From: Francisella salimarina
GTDB lineage: Bacteria > Pseudomonadota > Gammaproteobacteria > Francisellales > Francisellaceae
Reading direction: 5' to 3'
DNA: 64,000 bases
Assembly (NCBI RefSeq): GCF_007923265.1
Contig: NZ_VOJA01000004.1
Location: forward strand, 173,304 to 237,303
Part shown: positions 54,470-63,523 of the stretch, piece by piece
Numbering within the stretch: the first letter of the stretch is position 1
Layout of the letters: every line of letters begins with the position of its first letter
Notes under the pieces: generated by a model
What the model was told of the DNA's origin: nothing
Database searches by the model: none
The model's input: the letters and a program-made list of their open reading frames with translations, nothing else
Program-made: the position numbers and the translations under genes

Positions 54470-55012
54470 TTACCTATATCTATCTCTAGTGATTATATCA
54501 ATAATTCTTGACGGTTGTGAAGAGTTAACTTCTCTTTCTAAGATATAAATATTGTTAAAAGTTTTATTAATTGAATGAGAATTGTTGATGAAATCTTGTC
54601 CAGATATATTTGCACTAGTTGAAATAATAGCATCATCAATTTTAGTACAAATATTTGTTATGATATCTGTTGTTACTAAGCGTATAGCAATAGTTGGTTT
54701 CCCTCCTGCTAACCACTGTATGCTTTCTTTGCCTGGCACAATCCATGTCGTGGGCTGCTCCTGTACTGAACATATTTCTTTGATTTGCTGTGCTGATAGC
54801 ACAGCAGTATTTGTATATTTTAACAAATGCTTGTAGTTATGTGAGATTATTATAAATCCTTTGCTTGAGTCTCTTTTTTTTAAGCTGATAATTTTTGCAA
54901 CAGCATCTTTGGATATCCTGCAGCTTAGACCATATACCGTATCAGTTGGAATGCTAACAGCCTGGTTATCAGAGATTTTCGATATGATTTCATTCAAATC
55001 TTTTGTGAGCAT
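54470..55012 (-). CDS. tsaC: Threonylcarbamoyl-AMP synthase (TsaC/Sua5/YciO family)
   Basis: 180 residues of the single-domain form. SIPTDTVYGLSCRI is the family signature, with KKRDSSKGFIIISHNY and STSANISGQD (the nucleotide-binding Ser/Asn) also conserved. It makes threonylcarbamoyl-AMP for the t6A37 modification of ANN-decoding tRNAs. It is separated from rpsA by a strong terminator, so it is transcribed on its own or by read-through. Confidence 0.88.
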   Translation of the reverse strand: MLTKDLNEIISKISDNQAVSIPTDTVYGLSCRISKDAVAKIISLKKRDSSKGFIIISHNYKHLLKYTNTAVLSAQQIKEICSVQEQPTTWIVPGKESIQWLAGGKPTIAIRLVTTDIITNICTKIDDAIISTSANISGQDFINNSHSINKTFNNIYILEREVNSSQPSRIIDIITRDRYR

Positions 55013-55064
55013 ACTATTTTTATCAGATTTATAAATTAGGGATATTTTATTATATTTTATGAAT

Positions 55065-55100
55065 AAAAAAACCCCATAAGCTATAAATAGTCTATGGGGT
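55065..55100 (-). terminator. Rho-independent terminator of rpsA
   Basis: On the minus strand, ACCCCATA pairs with TATGGGGT around a 14-base loop and is followed by six T. It lies 37 bp after the rpsA stop codon, reads in the rpsA direction, and is the clearest intrinsic terminator in the window. Confidence 0.85.
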
Positions 55101-55136
55101 CTAGTTAGATCTAGATTTTAAAAGATTGAAGAAGTA

Positions 55137-56807
55137 TTACTTCTTATTTAGTTGCTCTTTGATTAAGTCACCAAGAGTTGTAGGAGTCATTTGCTCTACT
55201 TTGTAATTAGACTTAGCTCCAGCCGTAGTATCTTCATCAACAGCCTTGATAGAAAGAGCAATACTTCTTTTCTTAGTGTCGATGTTTATGATTCTAGCCT
55301 CAACTTCTTGTCCTTCACTTAACTCATCACTAACATTTTTAGTATGCTCAGCAGAAATCTCAGAAATTCTGATGAAACCATCAATGTTATTGTCAGCGTC
55401 AAGCATAACTACAGCACCGTTATCTTGTAGTTTAGTAACGTTACCTTTCACTAAAGATCCTTTAGGGTGGATATTTATGAAGTTCTTGAACGGATCTTCA
55501 GAAAGTTGCTTCATGCTAAGGGCAATTCTCTCAAGATCAGTGTTTACAGAAACTAATACTGCTTCAACTTCATCACCTTTTTTAAGCTCTTTAATTGCTT
55601 TAGCTGGGTTATCCCATGCAACATCTGAGATGTGTACAAGACCGTCGATACCACCTTCTAGTCCGATAAATACACCAAATTCAGTAATTGATCTGATTTT
55701 ACCAGTCACTTTATCGCCAGGCTTATAGTTTTTCTCAAACTCATCCCAAGGGTTAGCTCTACATTGCTTGATACCTAGAGAAATTCTGTGATTATCAGCA
55801 TCTAGTTCAAGTACTATAACTTCAACTTCTTGACCGATAGATACAGCTTTATGAGGATTAACGTTTTTGTTAGTCCAATCCATTTCAGATGTGTGAACTA
55901 GACCCTCGATACCTTCTTTTAACTTAACAAAACAACCGTAGTCAGTTATGTTAGTTACTGTACCCATAAGCTTAGCACCTACAGGAAGCTCATTAGCGAT
56001 GTTTAACCAAGGATCTTCACCAAGCTGCTTGATACCTAGAGAAATTCTTTGCTTCTCTTTGTCGAACTTGATTACTTTAACATCGATTTCTTGACCTATA
56101 GATAATACATCTGTAGGGTGGCTAATTCTGCTCCAAGAGATATCTGTGATGTGTAGTAGACCATCAACTCCACCAAGATCGATAAATGCACCGAAGTCGG
56201 TGATGTTTTTAACGATACCTTGAAGTACGCTACCTTCAGAGATTTTCTCTAACATAGCATCTCTATCACCAGAGTTATTTTCTTCGATTACAGCTTTTCT
56301 AGAAACAACGATGTTATTTCTTTTAGTATCGATTTTAACAACTTTTAACTCGATATCCTTGTCTTCTAAATGAGCAACATCTTTGACAGGTCTTGTATCA
56401 ACTAGTGAACCAGGTAAGAATGCTCTTAGACCCTCAACATCCATAGTGTAACCACCACGAACATGATTAGTGATTCTACCAAGAACAGTTTCATTGTTTT
56501 CGAAGGCATTTTCAATTCTATCCCATAGCTCGATTTTTTTAGCTTTATCTCTAGATAATCTAGTTTCACCACAGCTATTGTCCAGTGCTTCTAATACAAC
56601 GTTGATTTTATCACCAGCAGCTACTTCTAGTTCACCGTTATTATTTTTCAAAGAAGATACAGGTATGAAAGATTCTGATTTAAGACCAGCATCAATCATA
56701 GCAAATTCTTTGTCTATGCTTACTACAGTTGCTTCGATGATTTTACCTATTCTCATCTCTGTTTGCTTCAGAGACTGCTCAAATAGTTCTTTGAAATTTT
56801 CTGACAT
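55137..56807 (-). CDS. rpsA: 30S ribosomal protein S1
   Basis: 556 residues with six S1 repeats, nearly the length of E. coli S1 (557). The first (FKELFEQSLKQTEMRIGKIIEATVVSIDKEFAMIDAGLKSE) binds the ribosome; later repeats carry DFGAFIDLGGVDGLLHITDISW and EFGVFIGLEGGIDGLVHISDVAW, the RNA-binding type. It brings mRNA to the 30S subunit. A good promoter and a strong terminator bracket it as a single-gene transcript. Confidence 0.97.
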   Translation of the reverse strand: MSENFKELFEQSLKQTEMRIGKIIEATVVSIDKEFAMIDAGLKSESFIPVSSLKNNNGELEVAAGDKINVVLEALDNSCGETRLSRDKAKKIELWDRIENAFENNETVLGRITNHVRGGYTMDVEGLRAFLPGSLVDTRPVKDVAHLEDKDIELKVVKIDTKRNNIVVSRKAVIEENNSGDRDAMLEKISEGSVLQGIVKNITDFGAFIDLGGVDGLLHITDISWSRISHPTDVLSIGQEIDVKVIKFDKEKQRISLGIKQLGEDPWLNIANELPVGAKLMGTVTNITDYGCFVKLKEGIEGLVHTSEMDWTNKNVNPHKAVSIGQEVEVIVLELDADNHRISLGIKQCRANPWDEFEKNYKPGDKVTGKIRSITEFGVFIGLEGGIDGLVHISDVAWDNPAKAIKELKKGDEVEAVLVSVNTDLERIALSMKQLSEDPFKNFINIHPKGSLVKGNVTKLQDNGAVVMLDADNNIDGFIRISEISAEHTKNVSDELSEGQEVEARIINIDTKKRSIALSIKAVDEDTTAGAKSNYKVEQMTPTTLGDLIKEQLNKK

Positions 56808-56865
56808 TTTTTGATTTCCATTTCCAGTGTGGTTGGTTATACATAGTTTGACAAGTACCCACTGG

Positions 56866-56893
56866 TTTATATATAAAAAGTACTAGCAAACAA
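56866..56893 (-). promoter_or_regulatory. Probable promoter of rpsA
   Basis: On the minus strand TTGTTT (56893-56888), a 16-base spacer and TATAAA (56871-56866). The predicted leader is about 55 nt long. It lies between divergent rpsA and tadA. Confidence 0.55.
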
Positions 56894-56956
56894 TTATGTA
56901 ATGTATTATCTTATCTAAGAGATGTAAATTCTTCAAGAAGAAAATTCTAAAACTTT

Positions 56957-57418
56957 ATGCCTAATTGTCCAGATGAAAATATTTTCTATATGCGAAAGGC
57001 TTATGAGCAAGCACTGTTGGCTTATGATGCCGGTGAAGTTCCTATAGGAGCAGTGCTTGTCAAAGATGATCAGATAGTCACACAAAATTTTAATAAAACG
57101 ATAATGATGAACGACCCAACAGCACACGCTGAGATTTTAGTTTTACGTGAGGCTGCTAAAAAACTTCAAAATTATAGATTAGTTAATACAAAATTGTATG
57201 TTACTTTAGAGCCATGTATAATGTGCTTGGGTGGTTTAGTTCAGGCTAGAGTATCTGAGTTGATTTATGCTTGTTATGATACTCGTGTTGGGGCTTTTTC
57301 TCATGAAAAGCTGCATCAAAACAAGAACATCAATCATAGCCTTAAAGTAACATCTGGTGTGATGACTGAAGAGTGTAGTACGCTCTTAAGGGATTTTTTT
57401 AAACAAAAAAGAAATTAG
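56957..57418 (+). CDS. tadA: tRNA-specific adenosine deaminase TadA
   Basis: 153 residues of the cytidine-deaminase fold. The zinc/proton-shuttle motif HAE is in PTAHAEILVLREAAK, and the Cys pair in TLEPCIMCLGGLVQAR; NYRLVNTKLYVTLEPC is specific to tRNA A34 deaminases. It makes inosine at the wobble base of tRNA-Arg(ACG). It starts a run of co-directional genes (tadA-ddl-ftsQ) with 6-bp or smaller gaps. Confidence 0.93.
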   Translation: MPNCPDENIFYMRKAYEQALLAYDAGEVPIGAVLVKDDQIVTQNFNKTIMMNDPTAHAEILVLREAAKKLQNYRLVNTKLYVTLEPCIMCLGGLVQARVSELIYACYDTRVGAFSHEKLHQNKNINHSLKVTSGVMTEECSTLLRDFFKQKRN

Positions 57419-57424
57419 GTACTT

Positions 57425-58318
57425 ATGCAAAAAGAAAAAATTGTCGTTCTATATGGTGGGGACTCTCCAGAAAGAGAAGTATCTCTGAAATCTGGTAAAG
57501 CAGTTTTGGATTCTTTACTAAATCAAGGCTATGATGCGTCTGGCTTAGATGCAAGCTCAAAAGATTTAGTTACTAAACTTATAGAGTTAAATCCTGATAA
57601 GTGTTTTATTGCATTGCACGGTGAAGATGGCGAAAATGGTAGGGTAGCAGCATTGCTTGAAATGCTAGGCATTAAGCATACTGGCTCAACTATGAAATCA
57701 TGTGTCATAACTATGGACAAAATGATCTCGAAAGAAATATGGATGCACCATCGTATGCCTACACCCATGGCAAAGTTCCTTACAGATAAATTAGTGGAAT
57801 CTGATGAGATTAGTTTTCCTGTTGCAGTTAAACCAAGTAATGGTGGATCTAGTATAGCTACTTTCAAAGTAAAAAAATTTAAAGAGCTTGAAGAGGCATA
57901 TAAACAAGCTTCAGAGCATGGTGAGGTAATGATTGAGCAATGGGTTACTGGTAAAGAAATAACTGTAGCTATTGTTAATAATGATGTTTACTCATCTGTC
58001 TGGATCGAGCCATTGAATGAGTTCTATGATTATGAGTCAAAATATAGCGGTAAGTCAATATATCATGCACCTAGTGGATTATGCGAGCAAAAAGAGCTAG
58101 AAGTTCGTCAGTTAGCCAAAAAAGCCTATGACCTATTAGGATGTAAAGGACATGCTCGAGTCGATTTTATATATGATGATAGAGGAGATTTTTATATTAT
58201 GGAAATTAACTCATCACCAGGTATGACAGAGAATAGTTTATCTCCAAAGTCAGCGGCAGCTGAGGGGATTGATTTTGATAGCTTTGTTAAATCAATATTA
58301 GAACAGGCACAATGCTAA
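57425..58318 (+). CDS. ddl: D-alanine--D-alanine ligase
   Basis: 297 residues, ATP-grasp family, DdlB size. VLYGGDSPEREVSLKSG, FIALHGEDGENGRVAALLEMLGI, the lid region and VDFIYDDRGDFYIMEINSSPGMTENS are typical. It makes the D-Ala-D-Ala dipeptide of peptidoglycan. It overlaps ftsQ by 7 bp, so the two are translationally coupled. The murC and murB genes that precede ddl in E. coli are not here. Confidence 0.95.
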   Translation: MQKEKIVVLYGGDSPEREVSLKSGKAVLDSLLNQGYDASGLDASSKDLVTKLIELNPDKCFIALHGEDGENGRVAALLEMLGIKHTGSTMKSCVITMDKMISKEIWMHHRMPTPMAKFLTDKLVESDEISFPVAVKPSNGGSSIATFKVKKFKELEEAYKQASEHGEVMIEQWVTGKEITVAIVNNDVYSSVWIEPLNEFYDYESKYSGKSIYHAPSGLCEQKELEVRQLAKKAYDLLGCKGHARVDFIYDDRGDFYIMEINSSPGMTENSLSPKSAAAEGIDFDSFVKSILEQAQC

Positions 58319-58995
58319 AGATTTTTAAAAAGTTTTTTATACTAAGCTTTATTTTCGTAATAATTTTTGGTGCTGTGATTTTTATTGCTAGTAAGACAGA
58401 TAAAAAAATCTCAAGAGTGGATGTGGTTTCTAATGATGGTTTGGTATACATTTCAAAGCAGGACTTAATTAATAAAATAATAGGTTTAAACGATAAAGAG
58501 TGGTTTGATCTTAATATTGACACGGTTGAGAAGTATTTTTATGATATGAAAGGGGTTGACTATACCCTTGTAAAGAAAGTCTGGCCTTCAACTTTAGTTG
58601 TATATGTCTATGATCATAAGCCTGTCGCGTATTGGAATAATAACCAAATTCTGCTTGATAATATGGATATTATCACTCCAGTTGTTTTTAATTATGATCA
58701 AAATTTACCATACATAGATAGTAATGATGATGCTGGTAAGGACTATATCTATGAGACTCTACAAGAGTTAAATAAGGTAGCTGAAAATAATAATATGCAA
58801 ATAGTCAAAATATCCTACAGAGGTAATCAGTTTAGTGTCTTACTTACAGATGATATTGAAGTTGTCCTAGGTTCTATAAAATTAAAAAAACGACTAAATC
58901 TGTTTTTTAAATCATATAAAGATGTTAAAAGCTACAAATCTGTGAAATATTTTGATATGAGATACAGTGATGGTTTTGCAGTAAAGTATAACTAG
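58312..58995 (+). CDS. ftsQ: Cell division protein FtsQ
   Basis: 227 residues: a short cytosolic basic N-terminus, one membrane helix (about 8-27), then a POTRA domain (ISRVDVVSNDGLVYISKQDLINKI) and beta domain with VKKVWPSTLVVYVYDHKPVAYWN, the best conserved FtsQ segment. It links the Z-ring to the FtsB-FtsL-FtsW septal synthase. It is a little shorter than E. coli FtsQ (276). Start is set by overlap with ddl. Confidence 0.92.
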   Translation: MLKIFKKFFILSFIFVIIFGAVIFIASKTDKKISRVDVVSNDGLVYISKQDLINKIIGLNDKEWFDLNIDTVEKYFYDMKGVDYTLVKKVWPSTLVVYVYDHKPVAYWNNNQILLDNMDIITPVVFNYDQNLPYIDSNDDAGKDYIYETLQELNKVAENNNMQIVKISYRGNQFSVLLTDDIEVVLGSIKLKKRLNLFFKSYKDVKSYKSVKYFDMRYSDGFAVKYN

Positions 58996-59011
58996 AAAAA
59001 GATTTATTTTA

Positions 59012-59040
59012 TTGGTTTTCTATGATAATAAGCATATAAT
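59012..59040 (+). promoter_or_regulatory. Sigma-70 promoter of ftsA-ftsZ
   Basis: TTGGTT (59012-59017), a 17-base spacer and a perfect TATAAT (59035-59040). The start site would be about 50 bases before the ftsA ATG, separating ftsA-ftsZ from the ddl-ftsQ unit. Confidence 0.68.
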
Positions 59041-59096
59041 GTAATGTAAGTGTATGAAAGTAAGAAAATATCTGTCTTAGATTGGGGCTATAATAA

Positions 59097-60359
59097 ATGG
59101 GTTTTGGGAATAATAATTTTTGTGCGGTAGATTTGGGATCTCACAAGATAACCGTTGCGATTGGACAACTTGCTGAAAACAACAGTATAAAAATATTAGG
59201 TGTAAGCCAAAAGCAGTCAAAGGGCATTAAACAAGGTTCTGTTATTAATCTTGAAATGGCTATAGAAACATTAAATGCAGCCTTAGATGAAGCAAAAAGC
59301 ATAGCAGGAGTCGATATTAAAGAAGTCACGTTGGGTGTTAGTGCGCCTAGTATTAATGGCTTTAATTCTTATGGTTTAGCAGCTGTCGAAAATGGAGAGG
59401 TGAGCTTAGAAGATTTGGCTATGGCTATTAAGACAGCAAAAGCTGTGCCGATGTCTGCTGATACAGAAATGCTTCATGTTCTTCAGAGAGACTACATAGT
59501 TGATGGTCAGCCTGGAGTCACTGAACCAATAGGAATGTTTGCAGTAAGACTAGAGTCTAATGTACATATTATTGTTGCGTCATCTAGGATGTTACAGAAT
59601 GTACGTAAATGCGTTTCAAATTGTGGTTATGCTATAGAAAACTTAGTAGTAGAGCATTTAGCAGCAAGTAGTGCGACTCTTACTGACAATGAGAAAGAAA
59701 TGGGCGTTTGCCTTGTGAATATTGGTGCTGACTCGACAAGCTTTTCTGTCTTTGCTGATGGCGGTATATGTTATACATCAAGTGTTAAAACTGGTGGTAG
59801 TAGTATCTCCTCTGATATATCGAAAGTGTTTAGATTACCTATCGAGGCTGCTGAAAGCTTAAAGCTTCAATTTGGCTATGCAGCAAGTAAATATCTTAAA
59901 AATCCGGATGAAAAGATAGATATACCGAATTCATTAGGGAATGCTAAAAAGAGAATATCATTACAAGATTTATCACTTGTAATAGAGGCAAGAGTAGAAG
60001 AGATATTTGAGTCTCTATATCGTGAGTTGGATCAGAACCGTTTATTAGAGGTTATTTCTTCAGGTATTGTCTTTACAGGCGGTGGTGCTAAGCTAAAAGG
60101 ATTAGCAAGACTTGCAGAGGATATGTTTAAGCTTCCTGTAAGGGTTGGTGGTCCTATAGAGGTTTCTGGTGCAAGTGAAGTTGTCCATAATCCATCATAC
60201 TCCACAGTAGTTGGGTTATTGAAGTATGCTGCAGAAAATAGTGATGTAAGTAATGATCAAAATATTGATGATGATGTTATGGAGATTGATGAAAATACCA
60301 CTAAGTCGAAGAAGAAAATAATATCATCAGTTAAAGGTTGGTTTTCAAATAATTTTTAA
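59097..60359 (+). CDS. ftsA: Cell division protein FtsA
   Basis: 420 residues, actin-like ATPase. NNNFCAVDLGSHKITVAIG is the phosphate 1 loop, VNIGADSTSFSVFADGGI phosphate 2, and FTGGGAKLKGLARLAEDMF the adenosine motif. The C-terminal KKIISSVKGWFSNNF is the amphipathic membrane-targeting helix. It tethers FtsZ to the inner membrane. ftsZ begins 38 bp after its stop. Confidence 0.96.
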   Translation: MGFGNNNFCAVDLGSHKITVAIGQLAENNSIKILGVSQKQSKGIKQGSVINLEMAIETLNAALDEAKSIAGVDIKEVTLGVSAPSINGFNSYGLAAVENGEVSLEDLAMAIKTAKAVPMSADTEMLHVLQRDYIVDGQPGVTEPIGMFAVRLESNVHIIVASSRMLQNVRKCVSNCGYAIENLVVEHLAASSATLTDNEKEMGVCLVNIGADSTSFSVFADGGICYTSSVKTGGSSISSDISKVFRLPIEAAESLKLQFGYAASKYLKNPDEKIDIPNSLGNAKKRISLQDLSLVIEARVEEIFESLYRELDQNRLLEVISSGIVFTGGGAKLKGLARLAEDMFKLPVRVGGPIEVSGASEVVHNPSYSTVVGLLKYAAENSDVSNDQNIDDDVMEIDENTTKSKKKIISSVKGWFSNNF

Positions 60360-60397
60360 GTTAAGCAATAATGAATCGAAAGTAAAGGAGTAAATAT

Positions 60398-61534
60398 ATG
60401 TTTGATTTTAATGATTCAATGGTCTCAAATGCCATAATTAAAGTTGTTGGAGTTGGTGGCGGTGGCGGTAACGCTGTTCAGCACATGTGTGAAGATGTTA
60501 CTGATGTTGAGTTTTTTGCATTAAATACAGATGGTCAAGCATTATCAAAGTCGAAAGTACAAAATGTATTACAAATTGGTACTAATCTTACAAAAGGTCT
60601 AGGCGCTGGTGCAAATCCTGAAATTGGTAAAAGAGCAGCAACTGAAGATAGAGCAAAAATTGAGCAACTTCTAGAAGGTGCTGATATGGTTTTCATCACA
60701 GCTGGTATGGGTGGTGGAACAGGTACTGGTGGTGCTCCTGTAGTAGCTGAAGTGGCAAAAGAAATGGGTATACTGACTGTAGCAGTAGTTACTAAGCCTT
60801 TCCCATTTGAGGGTCCTAGAAGGATGAAAGCTGCTGAGTATGGTATAGATGAATTAACTCAACATGTTGACTCAATTATTACAGTACCAAATGAAAAGCT
60901 TTTAAGTGTTCTTGGCAAAGGAGCATCTCTTTTGGATGCATTTAATGCAGCAAATGATGTATTAGGAAATGCTGTTAAAGGTGTTTCTGAACTTATTACT
61001 AAGCCAGGTCTTATTAACGTTGACTTCGCTGATGTTAGAGCTGTGATGACTGATATGGGTCTAGCTATGATGGGTATGGGTGAAGCTAATGGTGAGAATA
61101 GAGCAAGAGAAGCTGCAGAGGCTGCTATTTCTAGCCCGTTATTAGAAGATATTAATCTTGATGGTGCAAAAGGTGTTATTGTAAACATAACGGCTGGTAT
61201 GGATATGTCAATTGGTGAGTTTGAAGAAGTTGGTGAAGTAATTAGATCATTCATTTCAGATGAAGCTATTGTGATTGCTGGTACAGTTATCGATCCTGAT
61301 ATGACAGACTCTATGAAAGTAACAGTTGTAGTTACTGGTATTGAAAAAGTTGCTATGAAAAGAGGCTTTGGTGTAGAAAAGACAACTTCTAGTCAACCTC
61401 AAAGTTTCTCAAGTAAACCATCACCATCTTTCTCTAGGAATGATGATGTATCTAGCTCTTCTGCTAGTACTCCAAAAACAGAATCTGAAGATGTTAATAA
61501 ATCAGATATTCCAAGTTTCCTTAGAAGAAGATAA
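60398..61534 (+). CDS. ftsZ: Cell division GTPase FtsZ
   Basis: 378 residues. The GTP-binding loop [11 protein letters not shown], the tubulin signature [18 protein letters not shown] and the catalytic T7 loop [15 protein letters not shown] are complete. A Ser/Pro/Lys-rich linker (about 318-365) leads to the conserved C-terminal peptide [10 protein letters not shown] that binds FtsA. AAGGAG precedes the ATG. A terminator-like hairpin follows. Confidence 0.98.
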   Translation: MFDFNDSMVSNAIIKVVGVGGGGGNAVQHMCEDVTDVEFFALNTDGQALSKSKVQNVLQIGTNLTKGLGAGANPEIGKRAATEDRAKIEQLLEGADMVFITAGMGGGTGTGGAPVVAEVAKEMGILTVAVVTKPFPFEGPRRMKAAEYGIDELTQHVDSIITVPNEKLLSVLGKGASLLDAFNAANDVLGNAVKGVSELITKPGLINVDFADVRAVMTDMGLAMMGMGEANGENRAREAAEAAISSPLLEDINLDGAKGVIVNITAGMDMSIGEFEEVGEVIRSFISDEAIVIAGTVIDPDMTDSMKVTVVVTGIEKVAMKRGFGVEKTTSSQPQSFSSKPSPSFSRNDDVSSSSASTPKTESEDVNKSDIPSFLRRR

Positions 61535-61563
61535 TTTTTCTTTATAACTCTAGTAATTTAAAT

Positions 61564-61614
61564 ATATTGATATAGTCTTAAAATCTCAGTGATTCTATAT
61601 CAATATGATTTTTT
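61564..61614 (+). terminator. Intrinsic terminator after ftsZ
   Basis: ATATTGATATAG (61564-61575) and CTATATCAATAT (61595-61606) form a perfect 12-bp stem with a 19-base loop, followed after two bases by six T (61609-61614). The AU-rich stem is weak for its length, so termination may be incomplete. It separates ftsZ from lpxC. Confidence 0.65.
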
Positions 61615-61674
61615 GATATATATAATTTAATTTATCGATTACAGTAATTATATTTTTGTAGTATATGATAATCT

Positions 61675-61696
61675 GCAAGGTTGCTACTGTCCTTGC
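61675..61696 (+). promoter_or_regulatory. GC-rich hairpin in the lpxC leader
   Basis: GCAAGG, a 10-base loop and CCTTGC, 53 bases before the lpxC ATG. A TATGATAAT just upstream (about 61664) may be the -10 box of lpxC, in which case the hairpin lies at the very 5' end of the mRNA and could stabilise it. Confidence 0.35.
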
Positions 61697-61748
61697 TATA
61701 TTATGTTAGCTAAATTGAAGTGTTAAAATTTAATAATAGAGAGTAAAT

Positions 61749-62606
61749 ATGAAGCAAAAAACTATAACAAAAGAATTTTCGGTTACGGGTATCGGTCTGC
61801 ATTCCGGTATTGATGTTTCTATGGTTGTTAAACCTGCAAATGTCGATACCGGCATAGTATTTCGTAGAGCTGATCTTAGCCCTGTAGTTGATATCAAAGT
61901 AACTCCATCTAATATTAAAGAAGCTATAATGTGTACTTTATTAACAAAGGATGGTGATCAGAGCTTATCGGTATCGACTATTGAGCATTTAATGTCTGCA
62001 TTTGCGATGTTTGAGGTTGATAATGTCCTCATTGAAGTTAATGCACCAGAGTTACCAGTGATGGATGGAAGCTCTTATGAGTTCACTCAGCTATTAAAAG
62101 AAGCTGGTATCGTTGAGCAAGAATCTAATCGTAAAGGTATAAAGATATTAAAGCCTGTTAGAGTTGAGCATGAAGATAAATTTGCAGAAGTTTTACCTAG
62201 TGATAATCTTAAGTATGAGTTTAAGATTGAGTGGGATCATCCTGTAATTGCTGCGACAAATGATCATATACTATTTGAGTATAACCTAGATGAGTATATT
62301 AAGATGGTTTCAAAGGCTAGAACTTTTGGCTTCTACGAGCAGCTTGCATACTTACACCAAAACAATCTTGCAAAAGGAGCCTCACTTGATAATGCTGTTG
62401 GTATTTCAAATGATGGTGTACTTAATGATGGTGGTTTGAGATATGCAGATGAATTTGTAAGACATAAGCTGTTAGATGCAATTGGCGACTTTTATGTTGG
62501 TGGTTATATACTAGGACATTTTAATTGCTTTAAATCTGGTCATACCCTTAATAATAAACTCTTACATGCTATTCTTGCTGATAAAGATGCGTGGGAATAT
62601 ATCTAA
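61749..62606 (+). CDS. lpxC: UDP-3-O-acyl-N-acetylglucosamine deacetylase
   Basis: 285 residues, slightly shorter than the E. coli enzyme (305). SVTGIGLHSG opens the protein; the first zinc ligand is in STIEHLMSAFAMFEVDN, and the other site residues in VRHKLLDAIGDFYVGG and GHFNCFKSGHTLNNKLLHAI. It commits the cell to lipid A synthesis. It follows ftsZ, as in other gamma-proteobacteria, but has its own leader. Confidence 0.95.
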   Translation: MKQKTITKEFSVTGIGLHSGIDVSMVVKPANVDTGIVFRRADLSPVVDIKVTPSNIKEAIMCTLLTKDGDQSLSVSTIEHLMSAFAMFEVDNVLIEVNAPELPVMDGSSYEFTQLLKEAGIVEQESNRKGIKILKPVRVEHEDKFAEVLPSDNLKYEFKIEWDHPVIAATNDHILFEYNLDEYIKMVSKARTFGFYEQLAYLHQNNLAKGASLDNAVGISNDGVLNDGGLRYADEFVRHKLLDAIGDFYVGGYILGHFNCFKSGHTLNNKLLHAILADKDAWEYI

Positions 62607-62713
62607 CCCTTATAAGATTTTCTTATTATTGTTATCAATAGTATATATTTAGTCTTATTGATTCATTTTTGTATAATTCCTGAATATTTATAAAAATAAG
62701 GAAATACAAAAAT

Positions 62714-63517
62714 ATGAAAAAAATAATAGTATTGCTTTCTTTTGTTTGTGCGACTATAGCTTTCGCAGCAGGGGATGGCTTTTTAAGTGGAGATAAGCTT
62801 CCTAATGGTTTAGCAATATTGCCACCTCCTCCTGAAACACCTAATGAACCTGCATCAAAAGTACCTGTTCCAGTTTCAAACTTATTACCATCATTTGCAG
62901 AAGATCAGAACATATCAAATCAAATTTTTGTAGAGAGTCGTTTTTTTAATGCAAAAGAAATATCTAAAGAGAGATATAGTCAAGCTATTAATGATGCTAA
63001 TACAGATCCAGATAATTTTATTAACATATTTATAGATGCTTTGCCTTTGGATTCAAATATTTCAGAAGAAAAGAAAGAGCAACTTAAGCAACTGTTAAAG
63101 AGCCATTCTGACTTTTTCCAAAAGGTTATTCATGATGGAAAAAACTCTACAACAGAGGCAAAAGACCATTATCAAAGACAGCGTCCATACGTTTATTACA
63201 GTAAGAATGTTTGTACTCATTCTGATTCTGATCCTAGCTCTGACCCTGATCCACATCATTCATATCCTTCAGCACATTCAACAAGGGGTATGGTTGTTGC
63301 GTATACGATAGCTGATCTTCTACCTAATTATAGGGAGCAAATTTTGGCTAGAGGAGTGGACTATGGAGATAGTAGAGTGATCTGCGGTGCTCATTGGAGA
63401 AGTGATGTGCAGGCTGGGAGAGTGATGGGTAATGTTGTATATAGTGCATTGAAACAAAATAGTGACTTTAAAGCTAATTTTGATGCAATAAAACAACAGG
63501 TTGATGCTTTGATATAA
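62714..63517 (+). CDS. Secreted PAP2-family acid phosphatase
   Basis: 267 residues with a signal peptide (MKKIIVLLSFVCATIAFA). The class A/PAP2 phosphatase signature is complete: K150...R157P in KDHYQRQRP, the PSAHSTR motif at 185-191 with the nucleophile-assisting His, and S220R...G225-H227...D231. It hydrolyses phosphomonoesters or lipid phosphates in the periplasm. Francisella encodes several acid phosphatases; I do not assign which one this is. It converges on dnaX with 6 bp between. Confidence 0.87.
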   Translation: MKKIIVLLSFVCATIAFAAGDGFLSGDKLPNGLAILPPPPETPNEPASKVPVPVSNLLPSFAEDQNISNQIFVESRFFNAKEISKERYSQAINDANTDPDNFINIFIDALPLDSNISEEKKEQLKQLLKSHSDFFQKVIHDGKNSTTEAKDHYQRQRPYVYYSKNVCTHSDSDPSSDPDPHHSYPSAHSTRGMVVAYTIADLLPNYREQILARGVDYGDSRVICGAHWRSDVQAGRVMGNVVYSALKQNSDFKANFDAIKQQVDALI

Positions 63518-63523
63518 CTTCTT

